Shown here: positions 22,487 to 30,472 of the stretch, piece by piece
How positions within the stretch are numbered: the stretch's first letter is position 1
Layout: each line of letters opens with the position of its first letter
NCBI GenBank assembly: GCA_016703625.1
Contig: JADJBP010000001.1
Coordinates: 434,001 to 498,000, forward strand
Reading direction: 5' to 3'
Source: Chitinophagaceae bacterium
GTDB taxonomy: Bacteria > Bacteroidota > Bacteroidia > Chitinophagales > Chitinophagaceae
Length of the DNA stretch: 64,000 nucleotides
Translations under genes and position numbers: made by a program
The notes under the pieces: model-generated
The model's database searches: none
Seen by the model: only the letters and a program-made list of their open reading frames with translations
What the model was told of the DNA's origin: nothing

Positions 22487-23614
22487 TTATCCTCTTTCCT
22501 GTGCCCGCAACCATCTTTCCGGTATTTCATTGCGGCTGGCGTTTATGTAATCTGTGTAGCTGCAGGGAATAAATTTTTTATTGGGTAACTGCATCCACCA
22601 GCGCCCCGTTTTTTTACTTTGCAGGAAGATGGATTCCACTTCTGTAAAACTGGTATGGTACTCATTAAACTGATCCCGCTCTTCAATGGAGGCTTCCTGC
22701 CTGCTTCGGCTTTTACCATCAATAAAATACCAAAGCATTTGCGCAACCTGTTTGGCACTGAGATCTTTTACATCGAGATGCGGCAGGTAACCATAAATAC
22801 CAAAACTGTTTACTGTATTGCTCAGTCCGGCAAACCGGGCCAGTATGCAGGCTTCCTCCCCGGTAAAACCATTGGGACTTTCACTGCTGGCCGGCGAGTC
22901 GCTGTATTTTATGGCGCTGATATCAAAGCTCAGCAAATGGGTATTCCGGATAACCGGTTCCATCTCTTCAATATTTTCACGGGCAGTACCTACCCGGAAA
23001 CAGTCAAACCGGAGTTTGTCCATGGTTTCCAGCATGCGGGGATGTACAAAATAGCTTTGAAAACCGATGTGGTTATAGTGTTTTACCAGGTTGGGTTCAC
23101 CGGTAAGCATTTCCAGCAAAAAATTTTCACTGCGTAAAGGATTTTCACCTTTCAGGTTAATGGTAGCATCAATACAGGTTGCTTCTACCACCTGCTGCAG
23201 TTCTTTATAGGCAAAATACTGCGCCAGGGTAATATCATGTGAGCCGCCAAGTATGACCACTGTTTTATTCAATCTTAAAAGTTCGGCCAAAACTGTTTTT
23301 ACAGCAGCATAACTGTCGTTTAAAGTGGCGCCTGTTCTTATATTGCCCATATCGGCAATGATAACTTCTGTGTGCCAGTAATGCAATTGATATAATTGTT
23401 TGCGGATGCAGTCTGCCGCATGCATTGTGTTATCAAAAACACCGCTTCCCCTGGTTTCCAGAACCCCCACCAGCACAATATCCGCAAGGGTAATATCGGG
23501 CAGTTCTTTTTCATAAATGGACATGTGTTTGGCCAGCTGGCCGTCGGTATACCCTTTGTCATCATTCAGTTCATGAACGGCTATGGGCATTAAAAAATCG
23601 TGCAGATCGTACAT
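22487..23614 (-). CDS. Arginase-fold (formimidoylglutamase-like) protein with degraded metal site
   Basis: A complete 375-residue member of the ureohydrolase superfamily, whose usual members (arginase, agmatinase, formimidoylglutamase) hydrolyse guanidino or formimino groups with two Mn ions. The fold markers are GGSHDIT near residue 123, CIDATIN near 148, and LLSFDISAIKYSD near 228. The canonical ligands are H in GGxH, DAHxD and SxDxDxxD; here DAHxD has become DATIN and SxDxD has become SFDIS, so most ligands are missing. A GFTGEEACILARFAG segment is family-typical. It may be a non-catalytic relative known in Bacteroidota; a hutG label would overstate it. TAGGTTTG just upstream (23629-23636, minus) fits a -7 element. 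Confidence 0.7.
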   Translation of the reverse strand: MYDLHDFLMPIAVHELNDDKGYTDGQLAKHMSIYEKELPDITLADIVLVGVLETRGSGVFDNTMHAADCIRKQLYQLHYWHTEVIIADMGNIRTGATLNDSYAAVKTVLAELLRLNKTVVILGGSHDITLAQYFAYKELQQVVEATCIDATINLKGENPLRSENFLLEMLTGEPNLVKHYNHIGFQSYFVHPRMLETMDKLRFDCFRVGTARENIEEMEPVIRNTHLLSFDISAIKYSDSPASSESPNGFTGEEACILARFAGLSNTVNSFGIYGYLPHLDVKDLSAKQVAQMLWYFIDGKSRSRQEASIEERDQFNEYHTSFTEVESIFLQSKKTGRWWMQLPNKKFIPCSYTDYINASRNEIPERWLRAQERG

Positions 23615-23738
23615 TCAAAATATTTCGACAAACCTAATTTAATAATTTCAAATTGTGCCTTTATCAGTATAAAATATGATTGATGTTATGTTTTTTCAAA
23701 TGGGTAAATTGTTAACTTCGCTATACAATAAAAAACAC

Positions 23739-25598
23739 ATGAGTAATAAGCAGGAAGTTTTAAATGATGTCGTTATTAAATTTGCCGGCGACAGCGGAGA
23801 TGGTATGCAGTTAACCGGGAGCCAGTTTACCAATAACACGGCCTTGCTGGGTATTGACCTGGCCACTTTCCCCGATTTTCCGGCCGAGATACGGGCACCG
23901 ATAGGAACACTGCCCGGTGTGAGCGGGTACCAGCTCAGGTTTTCATCCGACAGGGTTTTTACCCCCGGTGATGCCTGTGATGTATTGGTAGCTATGAATG
24001 CAGCCGCTTTAAAAACAAACCTGATTGGCCTTAAACCGGGTGGCCGCATCATAGCCAATGAAGACGGTTTTGATGCAAGGAATTTACGCCTGGCAAATTA
24101 TCCCGAAGGTGTAAATCCACTGGAAGATGACAGCCTGGGAAATTATGAAGTGATCAGGATGGATGTGACCAAAATGACCCGGGAGGCCCTGAAAGATATT
24201 ACGATGGGTGTAAAGGAAAAAGACCGTGCAAAAAATATGTTCGTATTGGGTTTTTTATACTGGATGTATAACCGGGATATGGACAGCACCATTGGTTTTA
24301 TTAAAGACAAGTTTGGCAAAAAGCCGGAGATATTTGAAAGTAATGTAAAGGCCTTAAAGGCAGGTTACCATTATGGCGATACAACCGAAACCTTTACTAC
24401 CCGGTATACCGTTGCCAAAGCAAAAATGGATCCCGGTACCTACCGGTCCATCATGGGTAACCAGGCCCTGGCATACGGATTGATCGCAGCATCGGAAAAA
24501 AGCGGCCTGCAGCTGTTTTTAGGCAGTTACCCCATTACTCCTGCCAGTGATATTTTACACGAGCTCAGCCGGTATAAAAATTTTGGAATAAAAACTTTTC
24601 AGGCCGAAGATGAGATCGCAGCCATTACATCGGCTATTGGAGCCAGTTATGGAGGCAGCCTGGCTGTTACAACGAGCAGCGGCCCCGGTATTGCCCTTAA
24701 AGGCGAAGCAATGGGTTTGGCAGTGATGCTGGAGATACCGCTGATCATTGTAAATATTCAGCGGGGCGGCCCATCAACCGGCTTACCAACAAAGACAGAA
24801 CAAAGCGATTTGATGCAGGCTTATTATGGCAGGAACGGCGAATGCCCTATGCCGATAGTTTCAGCATCTACACCAAGCGATTGTTTCAGCGCAGTTTACG
24901 AAGCGGTAAGGATCTCTGTTCAGCATATGACCCCGGTAATGTTCTTAAGCGATGGATATATTGCGAATGGTGCAGAGCCCTGGAAATTTCCTGTAGCAGC
25001 CGACCTGCCTGAAATTAAAACCCAGTTTGCATCACAGAATTTTGCAGGAATCATGGATGATAATGGTAAATTTCAACCTTATAAAAGAGATGATAAACTG
25101 GTGCGTCCATGGGCCATTCCGGGTACACCGGGGCTGGAACACCGGGTTGGCGGATTGGAAAAACAGGATATAACCGGTAATATCAGTTATGAACCGGAGA
25201 ACCACCAACGCATGGTTAAAATAAGGCAGGCCAAGGTTGATATGATCGCCAATTTCATACCTGACCAGCGGTTAGACAGTGGTGAAGAAAGAGGAAAGGT
25301 ATTGGTATTGGGATGGGGAAGTACGTATGGCGTAATCAAAAGTGCCTGCAGGGAATTACAAAAAGAAGGCCTTGCTGTATCCCATGCACACCTGCGTTAT
25401 ATCAGGCCATTCCCTAAAAATTTAGGGGATATCCTGAAAAATTTTGATACCGTTCTGATCCCGGAAATTAATAACGGGCAATTGGTAAAAATTATTCGTG
25501 ACGTTTATTTTGTGGATGCAAAAGCGTTTAATAAAATTATGGGAATACCCATCACCAAGGGCGAACTGGTAGATGAGATCCGGAACCTGCTTAAATGA
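23739..25598 (+). CDS. korA: 2-oxoacid:ferredoxin oxidoreductase, fused gamma-alpha subunit (KorA-like)
   Basis: About 620 residues starting at the ATG of MSNKQEVL; an earlier in-frame ATG at 23676 would add a non-conserved leader. The first 200 residues are the gamma domain (FAGDSGDGMQLTGSQF, AEIRAPIGTLPGVSGYQ). The alpha domain follows, with GNQALAYGLIAA, GSYPITPASDILHEL, TTSSGPGIALKGEAMGL and RGGPSTGLPTKTEQSDL. The complex decarboxylates 2-oxoglutarate or another 2-oxoacid with CoA and reduces ferredoxin. The thiamine-binding beta subunit, usually directly downstream, is not here: a terminator and an opposite-strand gene follow. Confidence 0.9.
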   Translation: MSNKQEVLNDVVIKFAGDSGDGMQLTGSQFTNNTALLGIDLATFPDFPAEIRAPIGTLPGVSGYQLRFSSDRVFTPGDACDVLVAMNAAALKTNLIGLKPGGRIIANEDGFDARNLRLANYPEGVNPLEDDSLGNYEVIRMDVTKMTREALKDITMGVKEKDRAKNMFVLGFLYWMYNRDMDSTIGFIKDKFGKKPEIFESNVKALKAGYHYGDTTETFTTRYTVAKAKMDPGTYRSIMGNQALAYGLIAASEKSGLQLFLGSYPITPASDILHELSRYKNFGIKTFQAEDEIAAITSAIGASYGGSLAVTTSSGPGIALKGEAMGLAVMLEIPLIIVNIQRGGPSTGLPTKTEQSDLMQAYYGRNGECPMPIVSASTPSDCFSAVYEAVRISVQHMTPVMFLSDGYIANGAEPWKFPVAADLPEIKTQFASQNFAGIMDDNGKFQPYKRDDKLVRPWAIPGTPGLEHRVGGLEKQDITGNISYEPENHQRMVKIRQAKVDMIANFIPDQRLDSGEERGKVLVLGWGSTYGVIKSACRELQKEGLAVSHAHLRYIRPFPKNLGDILKNFDTVLIPEINNGQLVKIIRDVYFVDAKAFNKIMGIPITKGELVDEIRNLLK

Positions 25599-25608
25599 AT
25601 ACAGGTAT

Positions 25609-25643
25609 AAAAAAAACCTTTCAGCTTGCTGAAAGGTTTTTTT
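25609..25643. terminator. Bidirectional terminator between korA and the DUF6089-like gene
   Basis: AAAAAAACCTTTCAGC-TT-GCTGAAAGGTTTTTTT is a perfect stem with A-run on one side and T-run on the other, located 10 bases after the korA stop and 18 bases from the end of the convergent gene. Confidence 0.85.
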
Positions 25644-25660
25644 ATACAATAATATTTTGA

Positions 25661-26593
25661 TTACCTGATCTTTTCCCTGCCGAATGTATATCCGATCTTA
25701 AGACTGAAAGAAAAGAATGCATCATTGTTATCAGGGTTCCCGCGCTGATCTCCGTTCTTTGATAAATTTGTAGGATCCAGTTCGTACTTACGGTCGTTAA
25801 GCAACAATGCATTGGTTAGTTTTGCACCAGTAAAATAATTGGCGTATAAGGTCGGATCAATATACTCCCTGCTTACATCATCAAGATAATCGGTATTTAA
25901 AACACGGTAAACAAATTCGGCCCTGATATTTAAAGATGAATTTAATTCGTATTTAACACCGGCACCCAGGGGGAAGTTTATTTGGTTTAATTTATATGGT
26001 TTTCTGTCGGGGTATTCTGCAAATCCCTGTCCTTCGGTACTTAATGGTTGCAGGTCAACCGTTCTTCCACCAATTTTTGTTTGAGGTTTAAAAGAGAAGA
26101 AACCAACCCCGCCCAGCAGGTATGGCGAAAAACTTGGTGGCGTCCATTCTTCTTTCTTGCTGTTGATTATATATAAAGGATGTATTTCCAGGCCCAGCAT
26201 AAAATCAGTGATCTTTGAAGTAAAGTTTAAATTCCGGTCGTAACGGCCAAATGTGGTTTCCTTTACTTTTTCCAATACTTTATCATCGGCACTTACCGTA
26301 CCAAAAGTAGCTTCCAGCCTTACAGCAAACATGTATTGATACATGGCACTCAGGTAAATGCTTCCCGCAATTTTGGTCTTGCCCAGGTTCAGATCCTTCA
26401 CGAATTTTTTACCAATACCTTTATTTCCGCCTATATCTGTTAAGCAGTTCATAAAACCAACTGAACCACCAACTTCAAATGTAAGGGGGGTATCGTAATA
26501 ATTGTTGTCGTAAAAATAATACTGGGCCGAAGCTTTTTCAAAAGGTACGGTGAGCATTAAAATAATGCTGAAAACGGTAGTGATTTTTTTCAT
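25661..26593 (-). CDS. Outer-membrane beta-barrel protein, DUF6089-like
   Basis: 310 residues with a signal peptide ending EKASAQ. The rest shows alternating aromatic/polar beta-strand patterns (FEVGGSVGFMNCLTD, GSIYLSAMYQYMFAVRLEATFG, FMLGLEIHPLYII) and ends with strand FSLKIGYTFGREKIR, as outer-membrane barrels do. The pattern matches the Bacteroidota DUF6089 group, which has no assigned role. It is a single gene preceded by an intergenic region of about 90 bases. Confidence 0.7.
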   Translation of the reverse strand: MKKITTVFSIILMLTVPFEKASAQYYFYDNNYYDTPLTFEVGGSVGFMNCLTDIGGNKGIGKKFVKDLNLGKTKIAGSIYLSAMYQYMFAVRLEATFGTVSADDKVLEKVKETTFGRYDRNLNFTSKITDFMLGLEIHPLYIINSKKEEWTPPSFSPYLLGGVGFFSFKPQTKIGGRTVDLQPLSTEGQGFAEYPDRKPYKLNQINFPLGAGVKYELNSSLNIRAEFVYRVLNTDYLDDVSREYIDPTLYANYFTGAKLTNALLLNDRKYELDPTNLSKNGDQRGNPDNNDAFFSFSLKIGYTFGREKIR

Positions 26594-26684
26594 TTATTTT
26601 TGTCCATTTTAAATAAACTGGCTGGGGTTTTAAAGGGACCGGGGGTGTATGATGCAAATAAAACGATTATTCTGCAATAATAAA

Positions 26685-27329
26685 TCAACTTTTAATTTTT
26701 TTATTAACAAATTTACAAATACTAATTAATCCACAATCCCCGCACCGGGGTTTCCTGGCTGTGCAAATATACCTTCCATGCAATATTAACCAATGGTGGG
26801 CTATGTGTACATAAGGCGCAGGTAAATTTTTGATCAATTGTTTTTCTGTTTCCAGCGGCGATCTTGCATTTGTTGTTAGGCCCAACCTGGCACTAACCCT
26901 GTAAACATGCGTATCTACGGCCATGTTGGGCTGGTTATCAATTACTGAAGTTATTACATTGGCTGTTTTCCGGCCTACACCCGGTAATTTTACCAATTCA
27001 TCAACAGTCATGGGTACTTCCCCGTGAAATTTTCCGATGAGCATATTTGCCATCCCGATCAAATGTCTTGTTTTATTATTAGGGTAAGAAATACTTTTAA
27101 TTAACGGAAACAACTCTTCAAATGTTGCCTTGCTCATCGTATCCGCATCAGGGTATTTTTCAAAAATGCCGGGGGTGGTAAGGTTCACTCTTTTATCAGT
27201 GCATTGCGCCGAAAGGATAACCGCTACCAGTAATTGAAAAGGACTGTTGTAGATCAGTTCAGTTTCTGCATCGGGAGCATGTTCCAGGAAATAGTCTGTA
27301 AAAAACCGGTACCGTTCCTTTTTTGTCAT
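26685..27329 (-). CDS. nth: Endonuclease III
   Basis: A DNA glycosylase/AP lyase removing oxidised pyrimidines. 214 residues, the family length. The helix-hairpin-helix LVKLPGVGRKTANVI contains the catalytic lysine, VDTHVYRVSARLGL holds the catalytic aspartate, and the C-terminus has the four-cysteine 4Fe-4S cluster motif CTARKPRCGDCGLISIC (C-x6-C-x2-C-x5-C). The ATG follows directly after the terminator of the preceding small gene, so nth must have its own very close promoter or rely on read-through. Confidence 0.95.
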   Translation of the reverse strand: MTKKERYRFFTDYFLEHAPDAETELIYNSPFQLLVAVILSAQCTDKRVNLTTPGIFEKYPDADTMSKATFEELFPLIKSISYPNNKTRHLIGMANMLIGKFHGEVPMTVDELVKLPGVGRKTANVITSVIDNQPNMAVDTHVYRVSARLGLTTNARSPLETEKQLIKNLPAPYVHIAHHWLILHGRYICTARKPRCGDCGLISICKFVNKKIKS

Positions 27330-27337
27330 AAAAAAAA

Positions 27338-27361
27338 TCCTCCCGGTTTTGACGGGAGGAT
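27338..27361 (-). terminator. Terminator between the 79-residue gene and nth
   Basis: On the minus strand ATCCTCCCG and CGGGAGGAT form a 9-bp stem with a 6-base loop, followed by a run of seven T ending at the nth start codon. Confidence 0.75.
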
Positions 27362-27387
27362 AAAATTACATTAAAAGCTTGTGCGAA

Positions 27388-27627
27388 TCAGGCCTGTGGC
27401 GAAAGTTCCGCAATTGCTTTTTCAGCATAATTTAAAATATTGTCTATTGTTTGCTGGCTTGGTGACATTTTCAGTGCTTCCAGCCTTTTTTGGGCTGAGG
27501 TTATCACTTCAAATTTTTCACGCAAACTCCAGTCTGTTTCCAAAGCGGCCTTTATTTCGGCTGTTTGTTTTGGGGAAGTTTCATGATACAAATATTGTAA
27601 CAGGTCTTCCGGGGTAAAATTGTGCAT
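27388..27627 (-). CDS. Small acidic-helical protein, 79 residues, unknown function
   Basis: The protein is fully helical in pattern (PEDLLQYLYHE, TAEIKAALETDWSLREKFEVITSAQKRLEAL) and lacks membrane segments and cysteines. Its N-terminal half looks like the short leading segment of Bacteroidota anti-sigma-like proteins, but there is no zinc motif and no sigma factor nearby, so I give no function. A dedicated terminator follows it, which supports it being a real gene. Confidence 0.6.
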   Translation of the reverse strand: MHNFTPEDLLQYLYHETSPKQTAEIKAALETDWSLREKFEVITSAQKRLEALKMSPSQQTIDNILNYAEKAIAELSPQA

Positions 27628-27724
27628 TAGCTGTTTAGTTGCTTGTGTTAAGAAATTAAATATCCATTCATTATCCGTTTACATAAACGGTTGTAAAACA
27701 GGAATATTGCTTTTAAAACTATAA

Positions 27725-28033
27725 TTATTTGTTTTCCGGGAGGGATTTAACAACAAAAAGATCTTCATTATCTTTTTTCATCATGTATTTTTCCCTGGCA
27801 TATTTTTCAATACTTTGGGCATTATTTTTTAATAAATCCAGTTCTATCTGTGATTCTGTTATTAATTGTTTAAAATGTTGCTCACTTTTTTGAAGTTTAT
27901 TCAGTTTGTCTCTACTTTCAAAACCTGCCAAGATATCCTTCTGGTCGATGAAAACCATCCATATTACAAAAAAAGCACCTGTAAGAAGGTATTTGTTTTT
28001 GAGCCAGGAAGGGATATGAGTTAGAAATTTCAT
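27725..28033 (-). CDS. DivIC/FtsB-family septum formation protein
   Basis: 102 residues: a short cytosolic N-terminus, one transmembrane helix (YLLTGAFFVIWMVFI), then a periplasmic coiled coil (SRDKLNKLQKSEQHFKQLITE) and the family's IEKYAREKYMMKKDNEDLFVV end. Proteins of this class link early and late divisome parts (FtsL/FtsQ partners). The gene lies directly downstream of eno, the order common in many bacteria, with a repeat-filled gap of 97 bases. Confidence 0.85.
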   Translation of the reverse strand: MKFLTHIPSWLKNKYLLTGAFFVIWMVFIDQKDILAGFESRDKLNKLQKSEQHFKQLITESQIELDLLKNNAQSIEKYAREKYMMKKDNEDLFVVKSLPENK

Positions 28034-28044
28034 ATTTGAGCTTT

Positions 28045-28125
28045 GATACTAGAGACACGATACTTGAAACTGGATACCTGAAGTTAAAAGTTATTTATCC
28101 AGTATCAAGCATCCAGGATCTTTTT
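28045..28125. repeat. Two opposed degenerate heptanucleotide arrays between eno and the divIC-like gene
   Basis: From 28045, GATACTA, GAGACAC, GATACTT, GAAACTG, GATACCT and GAAGTTA run head to tail in 7-base steps. From about 28095 the same type of unit appears in the other orientation (on the minus strand GATCCTG, GATGCTT, GATACTG, GATAAAT). The whole fills the gap between the two genes. Confidence 0.65.
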
Positions 28126-28130
28126 TTATC

Positions 28131-29420
28131 CTACTTTCCAAATTTAATCTTTCCTTTTGGATAAATACCACTGTCGCCCAGGATTTCTTCAATACGTATC
28201 AGCTGGTTATATTTTGCCATCCGGTCGCTCCTGGATGCTGAACCGGTTTTTATCTGGCCGCAGTTTAATGCAACTGCCAGGTCGGCAATCGTACTGTCTT
28301 CAGTTTCGCCGCTTCGGTGGCTCATTATGGTGTTGTAACCATTTTGCTGTGCCATGCTTACTGCATTGATGGTTTCTGTAAGGGTACCGATCTGGTTTAC
28401 TTTTACCAGTAAGCCATTGCCCACACCTTCTTTAATGCCTCTTTCCAGGCGGGTAACATTGGTTACAAAAAGATCATCACCTACCAGTTGAATTTTTTTG
28501 CCTAAAGTGTCAGTCAGTAACTTCCAGCCTTTCCAGTCATCTTCGGCCATGCCATCTTCAATGGAAATAATGGGATATTGCTTAACCCAGTTAGCCCAGT
28601 AATCAACCATTTTTTCGCTGCTTAATTTTTTGCCGTCACTTTTATGAAAATGATATACTTTTTTTGTTTTGTCATACATTTCACTTACGGCAGGATCCAG
28701 GGCAATGGCGATTTGTGATCCCGCTTTAAAACCGGCGGCTGAAATGGCCATCATTACGGTTTCAATGGCTTCTTCATTACTTTGTATATCGGGTGCAAAA
28801 CCTCCTTCATCACCCACATTGGTGCTGTAGCCTTTTTTCTTGAGTACTGTTTTCAATGTATGAAAGATCTCAACTCCCCATTGTAACCCTTCGCTGAAAG
28901 ACGAAGCGCCAACAGGCATCACCATAAATTCCTGGAAGTCAATTTTATTATCAGCATGTGATCCCCCGTTCAATATGTTCATCATCGGGATGGGTAATAT
29001 CCTGGCATTGGTGCCGCCAATATAACGGTATAACGGAAGGTTAGCTTCCAGCGCGGCTGCTTTGGCCACGGCCAGGCTAATCGCCAACATGGCATTGGCG
29101 CCAAGTTTGGATTTATTGGAAGTGCCGTCCAGTGCGACCATCATGGCATCAATGCCGGTTTGATCGGCAACATCCCATCCCAGTAAATTATCGGTAAGTA
29201 GGGTGTTTACATTTTTTACGGCTTTAAGCACACTTTTACCTCCATACAGTTTTTTATTGCCGTCGCGTAATTCAACAGCTTCATGTATGCCGGTACTGGC
29301 GCCACTTGGCACAGCAGCACGGCCCAGGTGTTCGTTCTCGGTTAATATATCAACCTCAATGGTTGGGTTTCCGCGGCTGTCTAATATCTGGCGGGCATGA
29401 ATGGAGGCAATGTAGCTCAT
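28131..29420 (-). CDS. eno: Enolase
   Basis: Converts 2-phosphoglycerate to phosphoenolpyruvate in glycolysis. The 429 residues match the usual length. Visible are the N-terminal ARQILDSRGNPTIEV, loop VPSGASTGIHEA, the signature LVKVNQIGTLTET with the catalytic lysine, and MSHRSGETEDSTIADLAV near the end; Mg ligands lie in ALDPAVSE, SIEDGMAEDDW and LVGDDLFVTN. The reading frame is intact, unlike many neighbours. Its upstream gap is entirely an 8-base periodic repeat. Confidence 0.97.
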   Translation of the reverse strand: MSYIASIHARQILDSRGNPTIEVDILTENEHLGRAAVPSGASTGIHEAVELRDGNKKLYGGKSVLKAVKNVNTLLTDNLLGWDVADQTGIDAMMVALDGTSNKSKLGANAMLAISLAVAKAAALEANLPLYRYIGGTNARILPIPMMNILNGGSHADNKIDFQEFMVMPVGASSFSEGLQWGVEIFHTLKTVLKKKGYSTNVGDEGGFAPDIQSNEEAIETVMMAISAAGFKAGSQIAIALDPAVSEMYDKTKKVYHFHKSDGKKLSSEKMVDYWANWVKQYPIISIEDGMAEDDWKGWKLLTDTLGKKIQLVGDDLFVTNVTRLERGIKEGVGNGLLVKVNQIGTLTETINAVSMAQQNGYNTIMSHRSGETEDSTIADLAVALNCGQIKTGSASRSDRMAKYNQLIRIEEILGDSGIYPKGKIKFGK

Positions 29421-29424
29421 ACTG

Positions 29425-29512
29425 GTTAGTTGGTTTATTAGTTAATTAGTTAATTGGTTTATTAGTTTATTAGATTAACGGATTAACGGATTAACGGATT
29501 AACAGTTAATTG
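29425..29512. repeat. Eleven-unit degenerate octanucleotide repeat filling the gldA-eno gap
   Basis: Starting at 29425 the sequence divides cleanly into 8-base units: GTTAGTTG, GTTTATTA, GTTAATTA, GTTAATTG, GTTTATTA twice, GATTAACG three times, GATTAACA and GTTAATTG. It begins 4 bases from the enolase start codon and contains the stop codon of gldA at 29506-29508. Confidence 0.8.
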
Positions 29513-30405
29513 GTTGTCAAAGTTCTGAAAATATCTTCTAAATTTCCAACGGATTCACTTTGTAAAGAAACAATATTCAGATTTTTATTCAATGTAATTT
29601 CGATCAGCTTTCTTTTTAAGCTGTCTGCATCATCGGTTTTAAATAACCAGGAATTTGCAGTAAGCCGTTTTATATTTTGAATGCCTTCAAAAATATCTTC
29701 GGTTACAGCTTCCTTTAATTCCAGTCTTAATTCATTAAAATGTTTTTTGCCCAACAGGCTGCTCAATTTGTCATCAGCTACAATAGTGCCGTTGTTTATA
29801 ATGATCACACGGTCGCAGATGGCCTGCACTTCCTGTAAAATATGCGAGGAAAATAAAACAGTTTTATCTGTTCCCAGTTTCCGGATAACCTCCCTGATCT
29901 CTACGATCTGGTTGGGGTCAAGCCCGCTGGTGGGTTCATCCAGGATCAACACTTCGGGGTCGTGTATTAAAGCTGCGGCCAAACCTACACGTTGTTTGTA
30001 GCCCTTGCTCAACTGTCCTGTTTTCTTATTGGCTTCGGCCAACAGGCCCACTGTTTTAATGACTTCCTCTATTTTTTCTTTTTTATTTTTTACAGCATGA
30101 ATATTACTGATAAAATCCAGGTACTCCCGAACATACATGTCGTGATACAAAGGATTTGCCTCGGGTAAATAACCGATCTTCTTTTTTGTTTCGTTGTTGT
30201 TTTCTCCTGCTGTAATACCGCAAACCGTTGCTGTGCCTTCACTGGCAGCCAGGTATCCCGTTATGATCTTCATAGTGGTTGATTTACCGGCGCCATTGGG
30301 GCCCAGGAAACCAACGATCTCTCCTTTTTCAATGGTAAAGGAAATATGATCTACCGCTTTTTGTGAACCGTAAATTTTTGTGAGCTTATCTACTGTTATT
30401 GACAT
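29506..30405 (-). CDS. gldA: ABC transporter ATP-binding protein, GldA-like
   Basis: About 299 residues from the ATG of MSITVDKLTKIYG at 30405. Walker A is GFLGPNGAGKSTTMKI, the signature is LSKGYKQRVGLA, Walker B is PEVLILDEPTSGLDP and the switch histidine is in LFSSHIL. The C-terminal 90 residues match the extension of GldA, the ATPase of the Bacteroidota gliding-associated GldAFG exporter. No gldF or gldG is adjacent. A long open frame joins it to the upstream PSP1-like gene, but only because that gene is shifted near its end; a terminator separates the two. Confidence 0.75.
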   Translation of the reverse strand: MSITVDKLTKIYGSQKAVDHISFTIEKGEIVGFLGPNGAGKSTTMKIITGYLAASEGTATVCGITAGENNNETKKKIGYLPEANPLYHDMYVREYLDFISNIHAVKNKKEKIEEVIKTVGLLAEANKKTGQLSKGYKQRVGLAAALIHDPEVLILDEPTSGLDPNQIVEIREVIRKLGTDKTVLFSSHILQEVQAICDRVIIINNGTIVADDKLSSLLGKKHFNELRLELKEAVTEDIFEGIQNIKRLTANSWLFKTDDADSLKRKLIEITLNKNLNIVSLQSESVGNLEDIFRTLTTN

Positions 30406-30432
30406 GTACAATGTTATTAAACAAAAATAAAA

Positions 30433-30457
30433 AACGCCTGGTGTAAAACCCGGCGTT
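30433..30457 (-). terminator. Terminator of the PSP1-like gene
   Basis: On the minus strand AACGCC and GGCGTT pair around a 13-base loop and are followed by TTTTTTATTTTTG. It lies 16 bases after the TAA at 30473. Confidence 0.7.
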
Positions 30458-30472
30458 GATTTTAAAACTTCG

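Noticed and set aside
28045..29512. CRISPR array
   Set aside because: Repeats have 7 or 8-base periods with no spacers and no cas genes nearby.
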